Below the pieces are notes generated by a model. The model was not told where the DNA came from, did not search any database, and saw nothing but the letters and a program-made list of their open reading frames with translations. The position numbers and the translations under genes were made by a program. A stretch of DNA of 64,000 nt, taken from Variovorax sp. KBW07. Lineage in GTDB: Bacteria; Pseudomonadota; Gammaproteobacteria; Burkholderiales; Burkholderiaceae_C. The stretch covers positions 25,138 to 89,137 of the forward strand of contig NZ_QAJK01000029.1 of NCBI RefSeq assembly GCF_003852515.1, given 5' to 3'. Positions 1 to 8,817 of this stretch are shown here, in pieces. The number at the start of each line of letters is the position of its first letter. Positions within the stretch are counted from its first letter, which is position 1.

Positions 1-1
1 G

Positions 2-379
2 GTCGGTGCAACGGCTGGCCGTACGCCGATTCGCATCTCCCTGACAGGCTGCCTGCCGGCAACCGGTGTGGTGCGTGCGTATTTCGAACCCGGTTCCACG
101 ACCAATGCAGCTGGTCGCCTGGTTGCTGACGTCACTGTTGCCTCCGGCTCCGGCGCCACTGCAATTCCCGCCAGCGCCGGCAATGTGGAAGTTTCCCTGC
201 TGAACGCAGCCGGCGCACCCATCGTCGCTGGCGCTGCCCCGGGTTCGCAGAACACGACTCCTGTGCAAATGGTCGCTGGCACGGCTGACCTCAACTACGC
301 CGCCGAGTACTACGCCACTGGCGTTGCGACCCCCGGCCCCGTGGTCACCCGCGTTCGTTACACCATCGCCTACGAATAA
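2..379 (+). CDS. Type 1-like fimbrial major subunit, C-terminal part
   Basis: The reading frame is open from base 2, so the gene begins outside the window and only about 125 C-terminal residues are seen. The small secreted beta-rich sequence, rich in Ala, Gly, Thr and Val, ends in YTIAYE; a penultimate tyrosine-type beta strand of this kind is the usual end of chaperone-usher pilins, which donate strands to one another. A Cys in the segment SLTGCLP would be the second half of the pilin disulfide. The chaperone and usher genes that follow support the assignment. It is probably the major rod subunit because it comes first and is followed by two stem-loops. The N-terminal signal peptide and donor strand cannot be checked. 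Confidence 0.8.
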   Translation, partial: VGATAGRTPIRISLTGCLPATGVVRAYFEPGSTTNAAGRLVADVTVASGSGATAIPASAGNVEVSLLNAAGAPIVAGAAPGSQNTTPVQMVAGTADLNYAAEYYATGVATPGPVVTRVRYTIAYE

Positions 380-390
380 ATCGTAGAGCT

Positions 391-418
391 CATGGCCGCC
401 TTGCGAAATGCGGCCATG
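391..418 (+). terminator. Stem-loop after the pilin gene
   Basis: A perfect 9-bp stem (CATGGCCGC at 391-399 with GCGGCCATG at 410-418) encloses a 10-nt loop 11 bases after the pilin stop. A T5 tract follows about 14 bases later (433-437), too far for a textbook intrinsic terminator. It may stabilise the pilin mRNA 3' end or act as an attenuator. Confidence 0.5.
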
Positions 419-436
419 TCGGGTGTTCACACTTTT

Positions 437-469
437 TAAGCCGTTTCGCGGCCTCCGCGAGACGGCTTA
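437..469 (+). terminator. Second strong stem-loop between pilin and chaperone
   Basis: A 15-bp stem with one mismatch (437-451 with 455-469) and a 3-nt loop lies 43 bases before the chaperone start. No T tract follows, so it is more likely a partial transcription barrier or RNA processing and stability element than a full terminator. Placed between major pilin and assembly genes, it would let the pilin be made in excess. Confidence 0.55.
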
Positions 470-512
470 GCAGGAACAGACATTCCGCTCAGATACATAA
501 GCCAAATACACC

Positions 513-1289
513 ATGATTCCGATATTCAAAAAACTATGCCTTGCGGCCATTGGCGCGGGCTTTATTGCCAGCTTTGCGCATGCCGGCGTAATCATCGAAG
601 AGACGCGTGTTGTTTTTCCGGGCCAGGAGCGGGAGGTCACCCTCAAGCTCAGCAACAAGGGCGCTTCGCCCGTTCTGGTCCAGACCTGGTTCGACAAGGG
701 CGAGGCTGACGCACCGCCCGAATCCATCGACGTGCCCTTCAACATGACGCCGTCCATGTTCCGCATGGACCCGAACAAGGGCCAGACCCTGCGCATCATT
801 TACACCAAGGAGCCGTTGCCGCAGGACAAGGAAACGCTGTTCTGGGTGAACGTGCTCGAGGTCCCGCCCAAGGGGCCGGACGACGGTGGCAGCAAGCTGC
901 AGTTGTCATTTCGCTCTCGCATCAAGCTCATGTTCCGTCCGCAGGGCCTGCCCGGGTCCGCAGGCGAGTCGCCCGCCAAGGTGAGCTGGGAAGTAGTGCC
1001 GGCAGAGGGCGGCAAGGGCTTTGCATTGCGCGCGACCAACCCTACGGCCTTTTTCGTCAACCTTGGTCAGGTCGAGTTGGCTACGGGTGGCAAGCGCTTC
1101 GACGGCGGTGGCGACCATGTGCCGCCGGGTGGCTCCAAGGTGTTTCCCATGACGGGTTTGTCCGAGCGCCCGGGGCCGGATGCGGTTGTCGAGTTCATGA
1201 GCATCAACGACTACGGTGGTCTTGTGAAAGGGCGGCGCGAGTTGGGCCAACTCGCCGCACCCAGTTCACCGGGTGCAGCCGGACGCTAG
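513..1289 (+). CDS. Periplasmic fimbrial chaperone (PapD/FimC family)
   Basis: 258 residues with a Sec signal peptide of about 25 residues (LCLAAIGAGFIASFAHA) followed by the two-domain immunoglobulin-like chaperone sequence. The family signature is visible in NMTPSMFRMDPNKGQTLRI and in FWVNVLEVPPK, the G1 strand that is lent to pilins, and the basic residues that anchor the pilin C-terminus have counterparts in RSRIKLMFRP. The product should bind fimbrial subunits in the periplasm and deliver them to the usher at 1474-4167. The ATG at 513 directly precedes the signal peptide. No clear Shine-Dalgarno sequence is seen, which fits coupling to upstream transcription past the stem-loops. Confidence 0.92.
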   Translation: MIPIFKKLCLAAIGAGFIASFAHAGVIIEETRVVFPGQEREVTLKLSNKGASPVLVQTWFDKGEADAPPESIDVPFNMTPSMFRMDPNKGQTLRIIYTKEPLPQDKETLFWVNVLEVPPKGPDDGGSKLQLSFRSRIKLMFRPQGLPGSAGESPAKVSWEVVPAEGGKGFALRATNPTAFFVNLGQVELATGGKRFDGGGDHVPPGGSKVFPMTGLSERPGPDAVVEFMSINDYGGLVKGRRELGQLAAPSSPGAAGR

Positions 1290-1473
1290 CCGCCGTCCTT
1301 TTCTCTTCTCCGGGTGCCTCGCGGCAATCCGTGGGGCCGATCCGTAAAGCGTGCGGATGCGGCCAGAACCCTGAGCGCTTCCCTCCCCGCGTTTTCCCCT
1401 CCACTGGAGCAAAGCCATACGGCCTTGCGAGGAGCCCCGTGCCTCTCGCCATCGCCCTTTTGCGTTCGCCACC

Positions 1474-4167
1474 ATGCAACTCCCTTATTCCAACTCTCTC
1501 CGCCCGTGCCCACGTCTAAGGCCGCTTTGCGTGATGATCATGTACGCACTGTCGGCATGGCCCGGGGGCGCGCAGGCTGGCCCAGCTGTGGGTGCTGCGC
1601 CGACGCAAGTGGCGCAGGTCGAATTCGACAGCAGCTTCCTGGCGCCCAGCAGCGCCAAGGGCGTCGACCTGAGCCGTTTCAGCAAGGGCAATTTCGTGGC
1701 TCCCGGCCAATACATCGTCGAGCTGACGGTGAACGAGAACTGGGTGGGGCGTGCCCGCACCACATTCAAGAAACCCGACGGCGCGCGCGACAACGCCAGC
1801 GCGGTGCCGTGCTTCAGCAAGAGCGACGTCGAACGCATGGGCATCGATCTGCGGAAGCTCGAGCCCTCCGTGCTCGAGCAACTGGTCGATCCGAAGGCCT
1901 GCCTGCCCATCGAGCAGATCGTTCCCGATGCAACGGCCAGCTTCGATTTTGGCGAGCAGCTCCTGAACCTCAGCGTGCCGCAAGCGGTTATCAGCCGCAG
2001 TGCGCGCGGCTACGTGAGCCCCGAGTTCTGGGACCAGGGCATTACCGCGGGCTTCGTCGACTACAACCTGAGCCTCTACCAGCAGCGCAACCGCGGAATG
2101 GACAGCGCACAGAGCCAGGGCTACCTGGGCACGCGCTGGGGTTTCAATGCCGGCCCCTGGCGCTTTCGCCACAACGGCTCTTTCAACTGGGGCTCCACGG
2201 GCAAGAGCCGCTACCAAAGCAGCGCGACCTACATTCAACGAGAGCTGCAAGGCCTGTCCGCGCAACTGACGCTGGGCGACGCCTACACATCCGGTGAATT
2301 GTTCGACTCCACCAGCTTCCGCGGTGTCCGCCTGGCCACCGACGATCGCATGTTGCCGCAGTCGCTCAGCGGCTTTGCACCCACTGTGCGCGGCATCGCC
2401 CGCAGCAATGCCAAGGTGGTCATCAAGCAGGGCAACACCACCGTCTACGAAACGACCGTGGCACCCGGCGCGTTTGAAATCAACGACCTGTACGCCACCG
2501 GCTATGGCGGCGACCTGGCGGTAACGGTCACCGAGGCCGACGGCCAGTCCAGCACTTTCCTGGTGCCCTACGCCGCGGTTCCCATGTCGTTGCGGCCCGG
2601 TGTCAACCGCTATGCCGTGACTGTCGGGGTCGTGCTCGACAGCCAGATCGTGAGCAGCAAGCCCGGCTTTGCGCAGGCCACCTGGCAGCACGGTTTTTCG
2701 AATCTCCTGACGGGCTACGGCGGCATCAACCTGGCGGGGGGCTATGGCGCGGCCATGATCGGCGGCGCTTTCAATACATCGTTCGGCGCCATCGGGGTCG
2801 ACTACACGCAATCGTCGACTTCGCTGCAGGGCAAGCCCGGCATGAACGGCGGCAGTGCGCGTATCAGCTATTCCAAAGACCTGCCCCAGACCGGCAGCAA
2901 CATCGTATTGGCTGCCTACCGCTACTCGAGCGAAGGCTTCATGGACCTCAACACCGCCATGCGTGCCCGCGACATGGTCGATCGCCGGCTGACCATCGAC
3001 CTGGTGCCGCGTCCGCGCAATCGTGCGCAGGTTACCTTCGGCCAGCAGCTCGGCGAAGGAAATGGGCGCCTGCACATGACGTTGTCTTCGTCAAGCTACT
3101 GGAACCGCCTGCAGCCGAGCCTCAGCTACATGGTGGGCTACGCCAACACCTTCAGGAATTTCAACTACAGCCTGCAGGTGTCGCGCAACCTCGGAAACAA
3201 CGGCCGGTCGAACACCACTTACTACGCCAGCCTGATGATTCCGCTGGGCACCACGAACCCGGTCACCGTCAGCACCAACCTCATGCGCGACAGCAGGGGG
3301 CCGATGTCCGTGCAGTCCACCGTGTCCGGCTCGACAGGTGTCGACAACGACCTGTCTTACGGCGTCACGGTCAACCACGCGTCGGGCAGCAACTCGGGCA
3401 GCGGCTCCAGCAATGGTTCAGGCAGCAACAACAGCACCGGCGGCAGCGCCAATGTGCTGTACCGCACCTCGTTTGCCGACTTGACCGCATCGGCGGGCGC
3501 CGGCACGGGCTACTCGCAGGGGTCGCTTGGCGTGCGCGGTGCCGCAGTGGCTCACCCGGGCGGCGTAACGCTGGCGCAGTCCGTGTCCGAAACCTTCGGC
3601 ATTGTCGAGGCGCCCGGCGCTGGCGGTGCCCGCCTGCTCAATGCCTCGGGCGTCAAGGTCGATGGCCGGGGCTATGCGGTCGTGCCTTACCTCACGCCCT
3701 ACAACATGAACAGCGTCGAACTCGACCCCAAGGGCCTGTCGACCGACGTTGAGCTGAAGTCGAGCAGCCAGCAGGTCGCGCCGACCGCCGGCGCAGTGTC
3801 CATGCTCAAGTTCCAGACGACGGTGGGCCGCACGGCGCTGCTGCTGGTCAGGCAGGCGGATGGCGCGCCATTGCCCTTTGGCGCATCGGTGTTCGACGAG
3901 GCCGGCGAAGAAATCGGATCGGTCGGGCAGGGCAGCAAGCTCGTCGTGCGGGGCCTGCAAGACAAGGGCCTGCTCACGGTGAAATGGGGAGATGAGGCCA
4001 CGGCGTCGTGCCGCATTGCCTACGAATTGCCGGTGCGCGACGAAGGCAAGACAAAGACCGAGGGCTACCAGCAGGTCAATGCAACCTGCGTTGCAAACAC
4101 GCAAGTTGCTTCCAAGGAAAAACCTCTGCCGACCGCATCAGGCGCTCGCCCTGGAAAAAGCAATTGA
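1474..4167 (+). CDS. Fimbrial outer-membrane usher (FimD/PapC family)
   Basis: 897 residues, full length for the family. An arginine-containing signal sequence (start MQLPYSNSLRPCPRLRP) ends near AQAG. The mature N-terminal domain begins with VEFDSSFL, then SRFSKGNFVAPGQYIVEL, both typical usher starts; a beta-barrel with plug follows (GDAYTSGELFDSTSFRGVRL, then ATGYGGDLAVTVTEADG), and a C-terminal domain ends the protein. A Ser/Gly/Asn-rich stretch lies near residues 630-660. It forms the outer-membrane pore through which chaperone-pilin complexes are assembled. It follows the chaperone gene after 184 bases without visible features, so an internal promoter is possible. The start was chosen because it supplies the signal peptide. 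Confidence 0.93.
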   Translation: MQLPYSNSLRPCPRLRPLCVMIMYALSAWPGGAQAGPAVGAAPTQVAQVEFDSSFLAPSSAKGVDLSRFSKGNFVAPGQYIVELTVNENWVGRARTTFKKPDGARDNASAVPCFSKSDVERMGIDLRKLEPSVLEQLVDPKACLPIEQIVPDATASFDFGEQLLNLSVPQAVISRSARGYVSPEFWDQGITAGFVDYNLSLYQQRNRGMDSAQSQGYLGTRWGFNAGPWRFRHNGSFNWGSTGKSRYQSSATYIQRELQGLSAQLTLGDAYTSGELFDSTSFRGVRLATDDRMLPQSLSGFAPTVRGIARSNAKVVIKQGNTTVYETTVAPGAFEINDLYATGYGGDLAVTVTEADGQSSTFLVPYAAVPMSLRPGVNRYAVTVGVVLDSQIVSSKPGFAQATWQHGFSNLLTGYGGINLAGGYGAAMIGGAFNTSFGAIGVDYTQSSTSLQGKPGMNGGSARISYSKDLPQTGSNIVLAAYRYSSEGFMDLNTAMRARDMVDRRLTIDLVPRPRNRAQVTFGQQLGEGNGRLHMTLSSSSYWNRLQPSLSYMVGYANTFRNFNYSLQVSRNLGNNGRSNTTYYASLMIPLGTTNPVTVSTNLMRDSRGPMSVQSTVSGSTGVDNDLSYGVTVNHASGSNSGSGSSNGSGSNNSTGGSANVLYRTSFADLTASAGAGTGYSQGSLGVRGAAVAHPGGVTLAQSVSETFGIVEAPGAGGARLLNASGVKVDGRGYAVVPYLTPYNMNSVELDPKGLSTDVELKSSSQQVAPTAGAVSMLKFQTTVGRTALLLVRQADGAPLPFGASVFDEAGEEIGSVGQGSKLVVRGLQDKGLLTVKWGDEATASCRIAYELPVRDEGKTKTEGYQQVNATCVANTQVASKEKPLPTASGARPGKSN

Positions 4168-4175
4168 TCATCTAT

Positions 4176-5159
4176 ATGACGACAAAGAAATATATTCGCA
4201 GCCTGATGTTGCTCGGTTCATTTTTGTTGTTGAGCCTTGCCTCGGTGAGCGCCAGCGCCAGCACCACGAAGTGCACAATTCCCCCCCGTTCAACGTTGCA
4301 AACCCCGGCGGGGATTCGTTTCGACCCTTCTCTTCCAATTGGCACTGAGCTCTGGAGGGGCACTCTGCAATCAGGTACTGACACCGATGCCATGTGCTCC
4401 GGGGGGAACGGCATGGTCACTTTCAAGGGAACTGGCGTCAAACGCGCGGACCAGTCCTATGACACTGGAATCCCTGGAATTGGATATCGGGTTCACTTCT
4501 TGACCGCGGGGTGCCAAGCGCCCGCTTTTTGGCCTGTCGAGTGCGGCGGCATATTTGCTGCCCGCGTCGGCGCAGCCACGATCGAGGTCGTGCTTTTCAA
4601 GACAGGTGAGATTCCGCCCGAGGGAGGCTCACTGAGCGGTGACTTCCTGGAGTGGACCTACGAAGGCTATAGGTTGATAAGTTATGCATGGACAGGAAGC
4701 CTGGCGATAACGCCGAAAGCACCTACATGCGCGCCTGCGCAGCCGCTGTACAACATAGATCTTGGACGTATTCCCCGCTCGACATTCACCGGAATAGGCA
4801 GCGTTTCGCGCAGCCAGCCACTCACCATCGAATTGCAGTGCACAGGTGACAGCCGCACTTCCGTCACTGTTCGCGGAACCCTGACCGACAGCACGAACCC
4901 CGCCAATCGATCGACTTCATTGACGCTTGCGAGCAATTCGATCGCCAGTGGAATCGCAATACAGATACTCAAGGGCGGTGTGGCGCTCGGCTACGGCGCA
5001 GATTCCAGAACGAATGGCAACCCCAACCAATGGCTCGCGGGCACGACCCAAGCTGGCATCTTCAGAATTCCATTGGAAGCGCGAGCGGTTCAAACGGGCG
5101 CAACGGTAGGAGCGGGCTCATTCAACGGCCGGGCGACTTACACAATGAGCTACGAGTGA
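4176..5159 (+). CDS. Fimbrial adhesin-like minor subunit (paralog 1 of 3)
   Basis: 327 residues from the ATG at 4176, 8 bases after the usher stop; this start gives a clean signal peptide (KKYIRSLMLLGSFLLLSLASVSASA). The N-terminal half (about 30-180) has four or more cysteines and looks like a lectin-type receptor domain. The C-terminal half is a pilin domain beginning near PTCAPAQPLYNIDLG and ending FNGRATYTMSYE, the beta-zipper end recognised by chaperones. Two-domain organisation, length and operon position suggest a tip adhesin that binds a host or surface ligand. It is homologous along its length to the next two genes, most closely in the pilin domain. Base composition appears less GC-rich than the usher. 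The ligand cannot be predicted. Confidence 0.85.
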   Translation: MTTKKYIRSLMLLGSFLLLSLASVSASASTTKCTIPPRSTLQTPAGIRFDPSLPIGTELWRGTLQSGTDTDAMCSGGNGMVTFKGTGVKRADQSYDTGIPGIGYRVHFLTAGCQAPAFWPVECGGIFAARVGAATIEVVLFKTGEIPPEGGSLSGDFLEWTYEGYRLISYAWTGSLAITPKAPTCAPAQPLYNIDLGRIPRSTFTGIGSVSRSQPLTIELQCTGDSRTSVTVRGTLTDSTNPANRSTSLTLASNSIASGIAIQILKGGVALGYGADSRTNGNPNQWLAGTTQAGIFRIPLEARAVQTGATVGAGSFNGRATYTMSYE

Positions 5160-5196
5160 AGCAACCCGGTGCTGGGCTTTGGGCAATGAATAAAAA

Positions 5197-6201
5197 ATGA
5201 ATTTGATTTTGAGAAAAACTGTACGCACCTTTGCATTGATTGGCCCATTCCTGCTGCTGGGCCTGCTGCCTTTGAGTGCCAATGCATATACCTGCAGAAA
5301 CCCGATTGTTGCACTTGTCACGCCCCCGGCATCGATCAATGTCAAAGATACGGCAGTCGGTCAGGTTTTATGGCGGTCAAATCCGTTGAGAGTTGTTTTG
5401 CCATCTACCAGAGACGTTTCCTGTGTCGGAAGTACGTCTGAAATTATATATAGCGTCAGCACGGCTGCGGTGCCGGGCATATCTCCAGCTGCCTATAAAT
5501 CCAATATTGAGGGAATCGGATATCGAGTGAAACGCCTTGATGTGTGCCCTCAATATTTTCCTTTGAAATGCTCATCCAGGGGTGTGTCCGATCAAACAAC
5601 CACTCATGACATCCAGATTGAATTGGTCAAAACTGGCGCGGTTGCAAGCGGACAATCATTGAGCGGAGTTTTTGCGAAATGGACCATCGACGACGCGACA
5701 CCGGATTTTTTGCAATATTCGTGGGGTGCCCCTGTGCCTGTGATAATCAGGCCGGCCGTTTTGCAGTGCACGGTAACAACGCCACAGATAACGGTTCCGC
5801 TGGGAAGTATTCCAAAAACGGCCTTTTCCGGCATTGGCAGTAGTGCCGGCACCAAGCCACTGAGTATTGATCTGGCGTGCGCGGGGGGTGATCCCGGCAA
5901 TACCAAAGCTGTCAATGTCACGCTGACCGACAACACCAACCCGGCGAATCGAAGCACAACACTTTCATTGACCAGTGGGTCGATGGCCACCGGGGTCGCA
6001 ATACAGCTGCTCAATGGGCAAGCCGTACTTGGCTATGGACCCGATTCAAATGCAGCCAGCAATCCAGGCCAATGGTTTGCAGGCAACGCCGGCGACGGGG
6101 TTTTTCATATTTCCCTGAGCGCTCGCTACATTCAGACCGCGGGAACGATCACGCCAGGTTCAGCCAATGGTCGGGCGACTTTCACGATGAACTACAACTG
6201 A
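5197..6201 (+). CDS. Fimbrial adhesin-like minor subunit (paralog 2 of 3)
   Basis: 334 residues with signal peptide (RKTVRTFALIGPFLLLGLLPLSANA). The N-terminal region has conserved cysteines and the pattern G-IGYRVKRLDVCP also found in its neighbours (GIGYRVHF, GLGYRITR). The C-terminal pilin domain starts around LQCTVTTPQITVPLGSIPKTAFSGIG and ends ANGRATFTMNYN. It is closer to the third paralog than to the first: SIPKTAFSGIGS is identical in paralogs 2 and 3. It lies 37 bases after paralog 1 and should be co-transcribed. The tandem copies may give alternative tip adhesins or several minor tip subunits. The codon and base composition is visibly more AT-rich than the surrounding genome. Confidence 0.85.
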   Translation: MNLILRKTVRTFALIGPFLLLGLLPLSANAYTCRNPIVALVTPPASINVKDTAVGQVLWRSNPLRVVLPSTRDVSCVGSTSEIIYSVSTAAVPGISPAAYKSNIEGIGYRVKRLDVCPQYFPLKCSSRGVSDQTTTHDIQIELVKTGAVASGQSLSGVFAKWTIDDATPDFLQYSWGAPVPVIIRPAVLQCTVTTPQITVPLGSIPKTAFSGIGSSAGTKPLSIDLACAGGDPGNTKAVNVTLTDNTNPANRSTTLSLTSGSMATGVAIQLLNGQAVLGYGPDSNAASNPGQWFAGNAGDGVFHISLSARYIQTAGTITPGSANGRATFTMNYN

Positions 6202-6255
6202 AGCAGCCCGGCGCGGGGGAGGGCTTTGGTTAATAAATCAACCACGAATCTGATC

Positions 6256-7248
6256 ATGAAAAAGCTTGTTCATACCCTTGCATTGCTTGGCTCATTGTTG
6301 CTGATGGGCCTGCTGCCTTTGGTGGCCAAGGCCGCACCATATACCTGCGGAGCCCCGATTGTCGTGATTCTAGACGGCCCTGCTTCGATCGACCTCAAGG
6401 ACAAAAAAATAGGTGAGGTTCTATGGGAGAGAAATCTATGGGTGCCTTCGCAAAGCATGAAAGATGTGGAGTGTACCGGCGGCGGGAGGCCTAAATATGA
6501 CTTCCCTGCTGGTGCGGTGCAGGCGACGGACATAAATACCTACCAAACTGGAATTCGAGGGCTTGGGTATCGAATTACTCGAACAGGGAGCTGCCCTTGG
6601 CTATGGCCCATAACATGTGCTGCCGGCGTCTCCGCTCAGGTTGCCACTCATTCTATAAATATTCAGTTTTTCAAGACTGAATCGGTCATAGAGAGTGGCA
6701 AATCGTTGAGTGGAGTTTTTGGGCGTTGGGTTTTCGATAATCAGCCCACGGATTTTCTGCAATACATGTGGAGTGCTCCTATACTCGTGACAGTCAGGCC
6801 GGCCGTTCTGCAGTGCACAACGACGACACCGCAGGTAGCGGTTCCACTGGGAAGCATTCCTAAAACAGCCTTTTCCGGTATTGGTAGCACTACTGGCACA
6901 AAACCGCTGAACATCGACCTGATGTGCTCGGGTGGCGATCCCGGCGATAGCAAAGCCATCAGTATCACGCTGACCGACAATACCAACCCCGGAAATCAAA
7001 GCACGACACTTTCACTGACCCGTGACTCAATTGCCACGGGAGTCGCCATACAGTTGCTCCAAGGGCAAACCGTAATTGGCTATGGACCCGACTCGAATTT
7101 ACCCGGCAATCCGGGCCAATGGTCTGCGGGCAACAGTGGCGCGGGGGTTTTTCGTATCCCCCTGAGCGCTCGCTACATTCAGACCGGGGCAACGATCACG
7201 CCAGGCTCCGCCAACGGCCGGGCGACTTTCACGATGAGCTACCAGTGA
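6256..7248 (+). CDS. Fimbrial adhesin-like minor subunit (paralog 3 of 3)
   Basis: 330 residues if the ATG at 6256 is used (MKKLVHTLALLGSLLLMG gives a compact signal peptide); an in-frame TTG at 6226 would add ten residues, and neither has a convincing ribosome-binding site at normal spacing. Domains match paralog 2: an N-terminal cysteine-containing receptor-like domain, then a pilin domain (LQCTTTTPQVAVPLGSIP) ending ANGRATFTMSYQ. The pilin domains of paralogs 2 and 3 are nearly superimposable while the N-terminal halves differ more, the pattern expected when ligand binding diverges but chaperone/usher docking is kept. Last gene of the fimbrial operon. Confidence 0.84.
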   Translation: MKKLVHTLALLGSLLLMGLLPLVAKAAPYTCGAPIVVILDGPASIDLKDKKIGEVLWERNLWVPSQSMKDVECTGGGRPKYDFPAGAVQATDINTYQTGIRGLGYRITRTGSCPWLWPITCAAGVSAQVATHSINIQFFKTESVIESGKSLSGVFGRWVFDNQPTDFLQYMWSAPILVTVRPAVLQCTTTTPQVAVPLGSIPKTAFSGIGSTTGTKPLNIDLMCSGGDPGDSKAISITLTDNTNPGNQSTTLSLTRDSIATGVAIQLLQGQTVIGYGPDSNLPGNPGQWSAGNSGAGVFRIPLSARYIQTGATITPGSANGRATFTMSYQ

Positions 7249-7479
7249 GTCGCCTTGGAGTGGCCAGCGTCTCGCACAGTTCGGCGTACGGCGTCGGGTT
7301 GCGGCGCCCGAACAAAACCAATCCTTTCGCACGCCACGGTTGTCGAAGCTGCATTGACGCCAACAGCACCGCGCCCTCGAATCAATCGGCGGTACAGGCA
7401 TTTTCGGGCACCTGGGCTCAAAGGCAAGTGGATGCCCGGCCACAGCCCAAACCCAGCGCGGCTGCCGTCAAACCAATGA

Positions 7480-7511
7480 GGCTAGGGCGACAGACCGGCT
7501 AGCATTTTTTT
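7480..7511 (+). terminator. Possible terminator of the fimbrial operon
   Basis: A short stem (GCTAG at 7481-7485 with CTAGC at 7499-7503) is followed directly by A and seven T (7505-7511). The stem is short and the site lies about 230 bases after the last adhesin stop, so the call is tentative. Confidence 0.4.
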
Positions 7512-7901
7512 GATCTCATTGGGCGTGCCCAATTCAAGCCGACGCGACGATCAGGCGGGTACGGTTCTCGGCTGGATGCCATCTGCGAAAAGTCATCGGT
7601 GAATCCGCCAGGCCAGTGTGGCCGGGCTTCAGTAGAAATGAAAAAATCTTGCAGATATATTTCAGATTGTTTGATTTTGTAAATATTGATTTCAATATCA
7701 CGGATATTTTGTTGAATATTCCCGGGAATCGCGGAAATATCGGGAGGTCCGGCAGTTTTTCATTTTATTATTTAGAATCAAATGTGAATCCGGGATAACC
7801 ATGCGTCAATTGCAATTGATGGATGTATTGTTTGAGGATTGGTGTGGCGGAATATTTTTCTGTCGTGCGTTGTGCAAAAGTGTGCCTTGAAATAGTAAAA
7901 A
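7512..7901. promoter_or_regulatory. AT-rich palindrome-bearing region upstream of regulator
   Basis: The stretch from about 7640 to 7901 is strikingly AT-rich compared with the rest of the window and contains no credible gene; bases 7249-7479 before it also hold no gene I can support. Perfect inverted repeats are present: ATTGGGC-GT-GCCCAAT at 7518-7533, ATATTGA-TT-TCAATAT at 7683-7698 and ATTCCCGGGAAT at 7718-7729. This is likely the promoter and operator region of the regulator at 7902. AT-richness next to pilus genes also fits silencing by an H-NS-like protein. No -10/-35 pair can be assigned securely. Confidence 0.5.
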
Positions 7902-8714
7902 ATGACACCCATTCAAACGAATGTGCAAGCCACCATTGCTTTGGCGGAAATCAGTGAGGGCCAAAAATCAGAGCTGCGCCAGCAGCTGGACCATATGGGT
8001 TACCCCTCCGTCATGTACGACAACCTGGAGGGTTACGAGTCGGCATTGAAGAATGGCCAGAAATTCAATTTATTGATTCTTGCCCTGAAGGATGAAGTGG
8101 AGTGGAAAAACTTTCTGCTTCCCAATGAAAAAATTCCAGTGCTGCTGATGGTTCCAGATGAAAAGTGGAATCTCCTGAAAGGCAGCGAAGAAATTGATTC
8201 GTACGACAGGCCCGTCGACATCGTTTCTTCTTCAGCCACGCGAATGGGTGAATTGAGCTGGCGCATCCAGGTGCTGCTCAAGAAGGTTTCGGCGCCTCGC
8301 ATCAATCTTGGTGAAGAAACCGACTTTTCCTGGGGCGACTACAAGTTCTGCGCCAACGGGGTAGGAGTTTTTCTGCGAGGCAGAAAGTTGCGGCTGAAGC
8401 CCATAGAGCGCGCACTGGCGCTCCTGCTGTTCAGAAACATCAACATGGTTCTGGAGCGAAAGTGGATCATCAAGGAAATGTGGCGCCTGGAGGCCACGTC
8501 CAATTCCCGGGCTCTTGACGTCTGCATCGCATGCATAAGAAGAAAGCTCGAGCTCAAGGAGAACGGGCTCGCAATTCGCGCCTTCTACGGGCGGGGGTAT
8601 CAGATGATCGAAATCGAAAAGCCGGAAATCGAACTGGAATCGATCATCGAAAGCCCGATATTCGCACCCGCAGCTGCATCGATTTCCGGGCACACCGATC
8701 CAGCGCCTCTCTGA
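7902..8714 (+). CDS. OmpR-type winged-helix regulator with degenerate receiver domain
   Basis: 270 residues. The C-terminal half (about 140-240) is a Trans_reg_C winged helix: LRLKPIERALALLLFRNIN, then a recognition helix in SNSRALDVCIACIRRKLEL, and the wing RAFYGRGYQMIE. The N-terminal 125 residues have the length and hydrophobic strand spacing of a response-regulator receiver (IALAEIS, FNLLILALKDE, IPVLLMVPDE), but the expected phospho-accepting Asp in the third strand is Ala61 and the acidic pocket is reduced to a single Glu. It should therefore not be controlled by classical phosphorylation. Position beside the fimbrial operon makes it a candidate fimbrial regulator. The 30-residue C-terminal tail is unassigned. 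Confidence 0.8.
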   Translation: MTPIQTNVQATIALAEISEGQKSELRQQLDHMGYPSVMYDNLEGYESALKNGQKFNLLILALKDEVEWKNFLLPNEKIPVLLMVPDEKWNLLKGSEEIDSYDRPVDIVSSSATRMGELSWRIQVLLKKVSAPRINLGEETDFSWGDYKFCANGVGVFLRGRKLRLKPIERALALLLFRNINMVLERKWIIKEMWRLEATSNSRALDVCIACIRRKLELKENGLAIRAFYGRGYQMIEIEKPEIELESIIESPIFAPAAASISGHTDPAPL

Positions 8715-8817
8715 TCCGTCCGCGCGAGAACTGGCGGAAAGCCTGCCGCAGGAGCCCCGGCAGGTTCAGTGATGCCGGGCGCGGTGCGGTCGCGCCCTTG
8801 TTGACATGTGCGTGCCG

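Noticed and set aside
7119-7502. Plus-strand frame of 127 codons after the last adhesin
   Set aside because: It starts inside the adhesin gene in another frame, has no ribosome-binding site and gives a basic, domain-free product.
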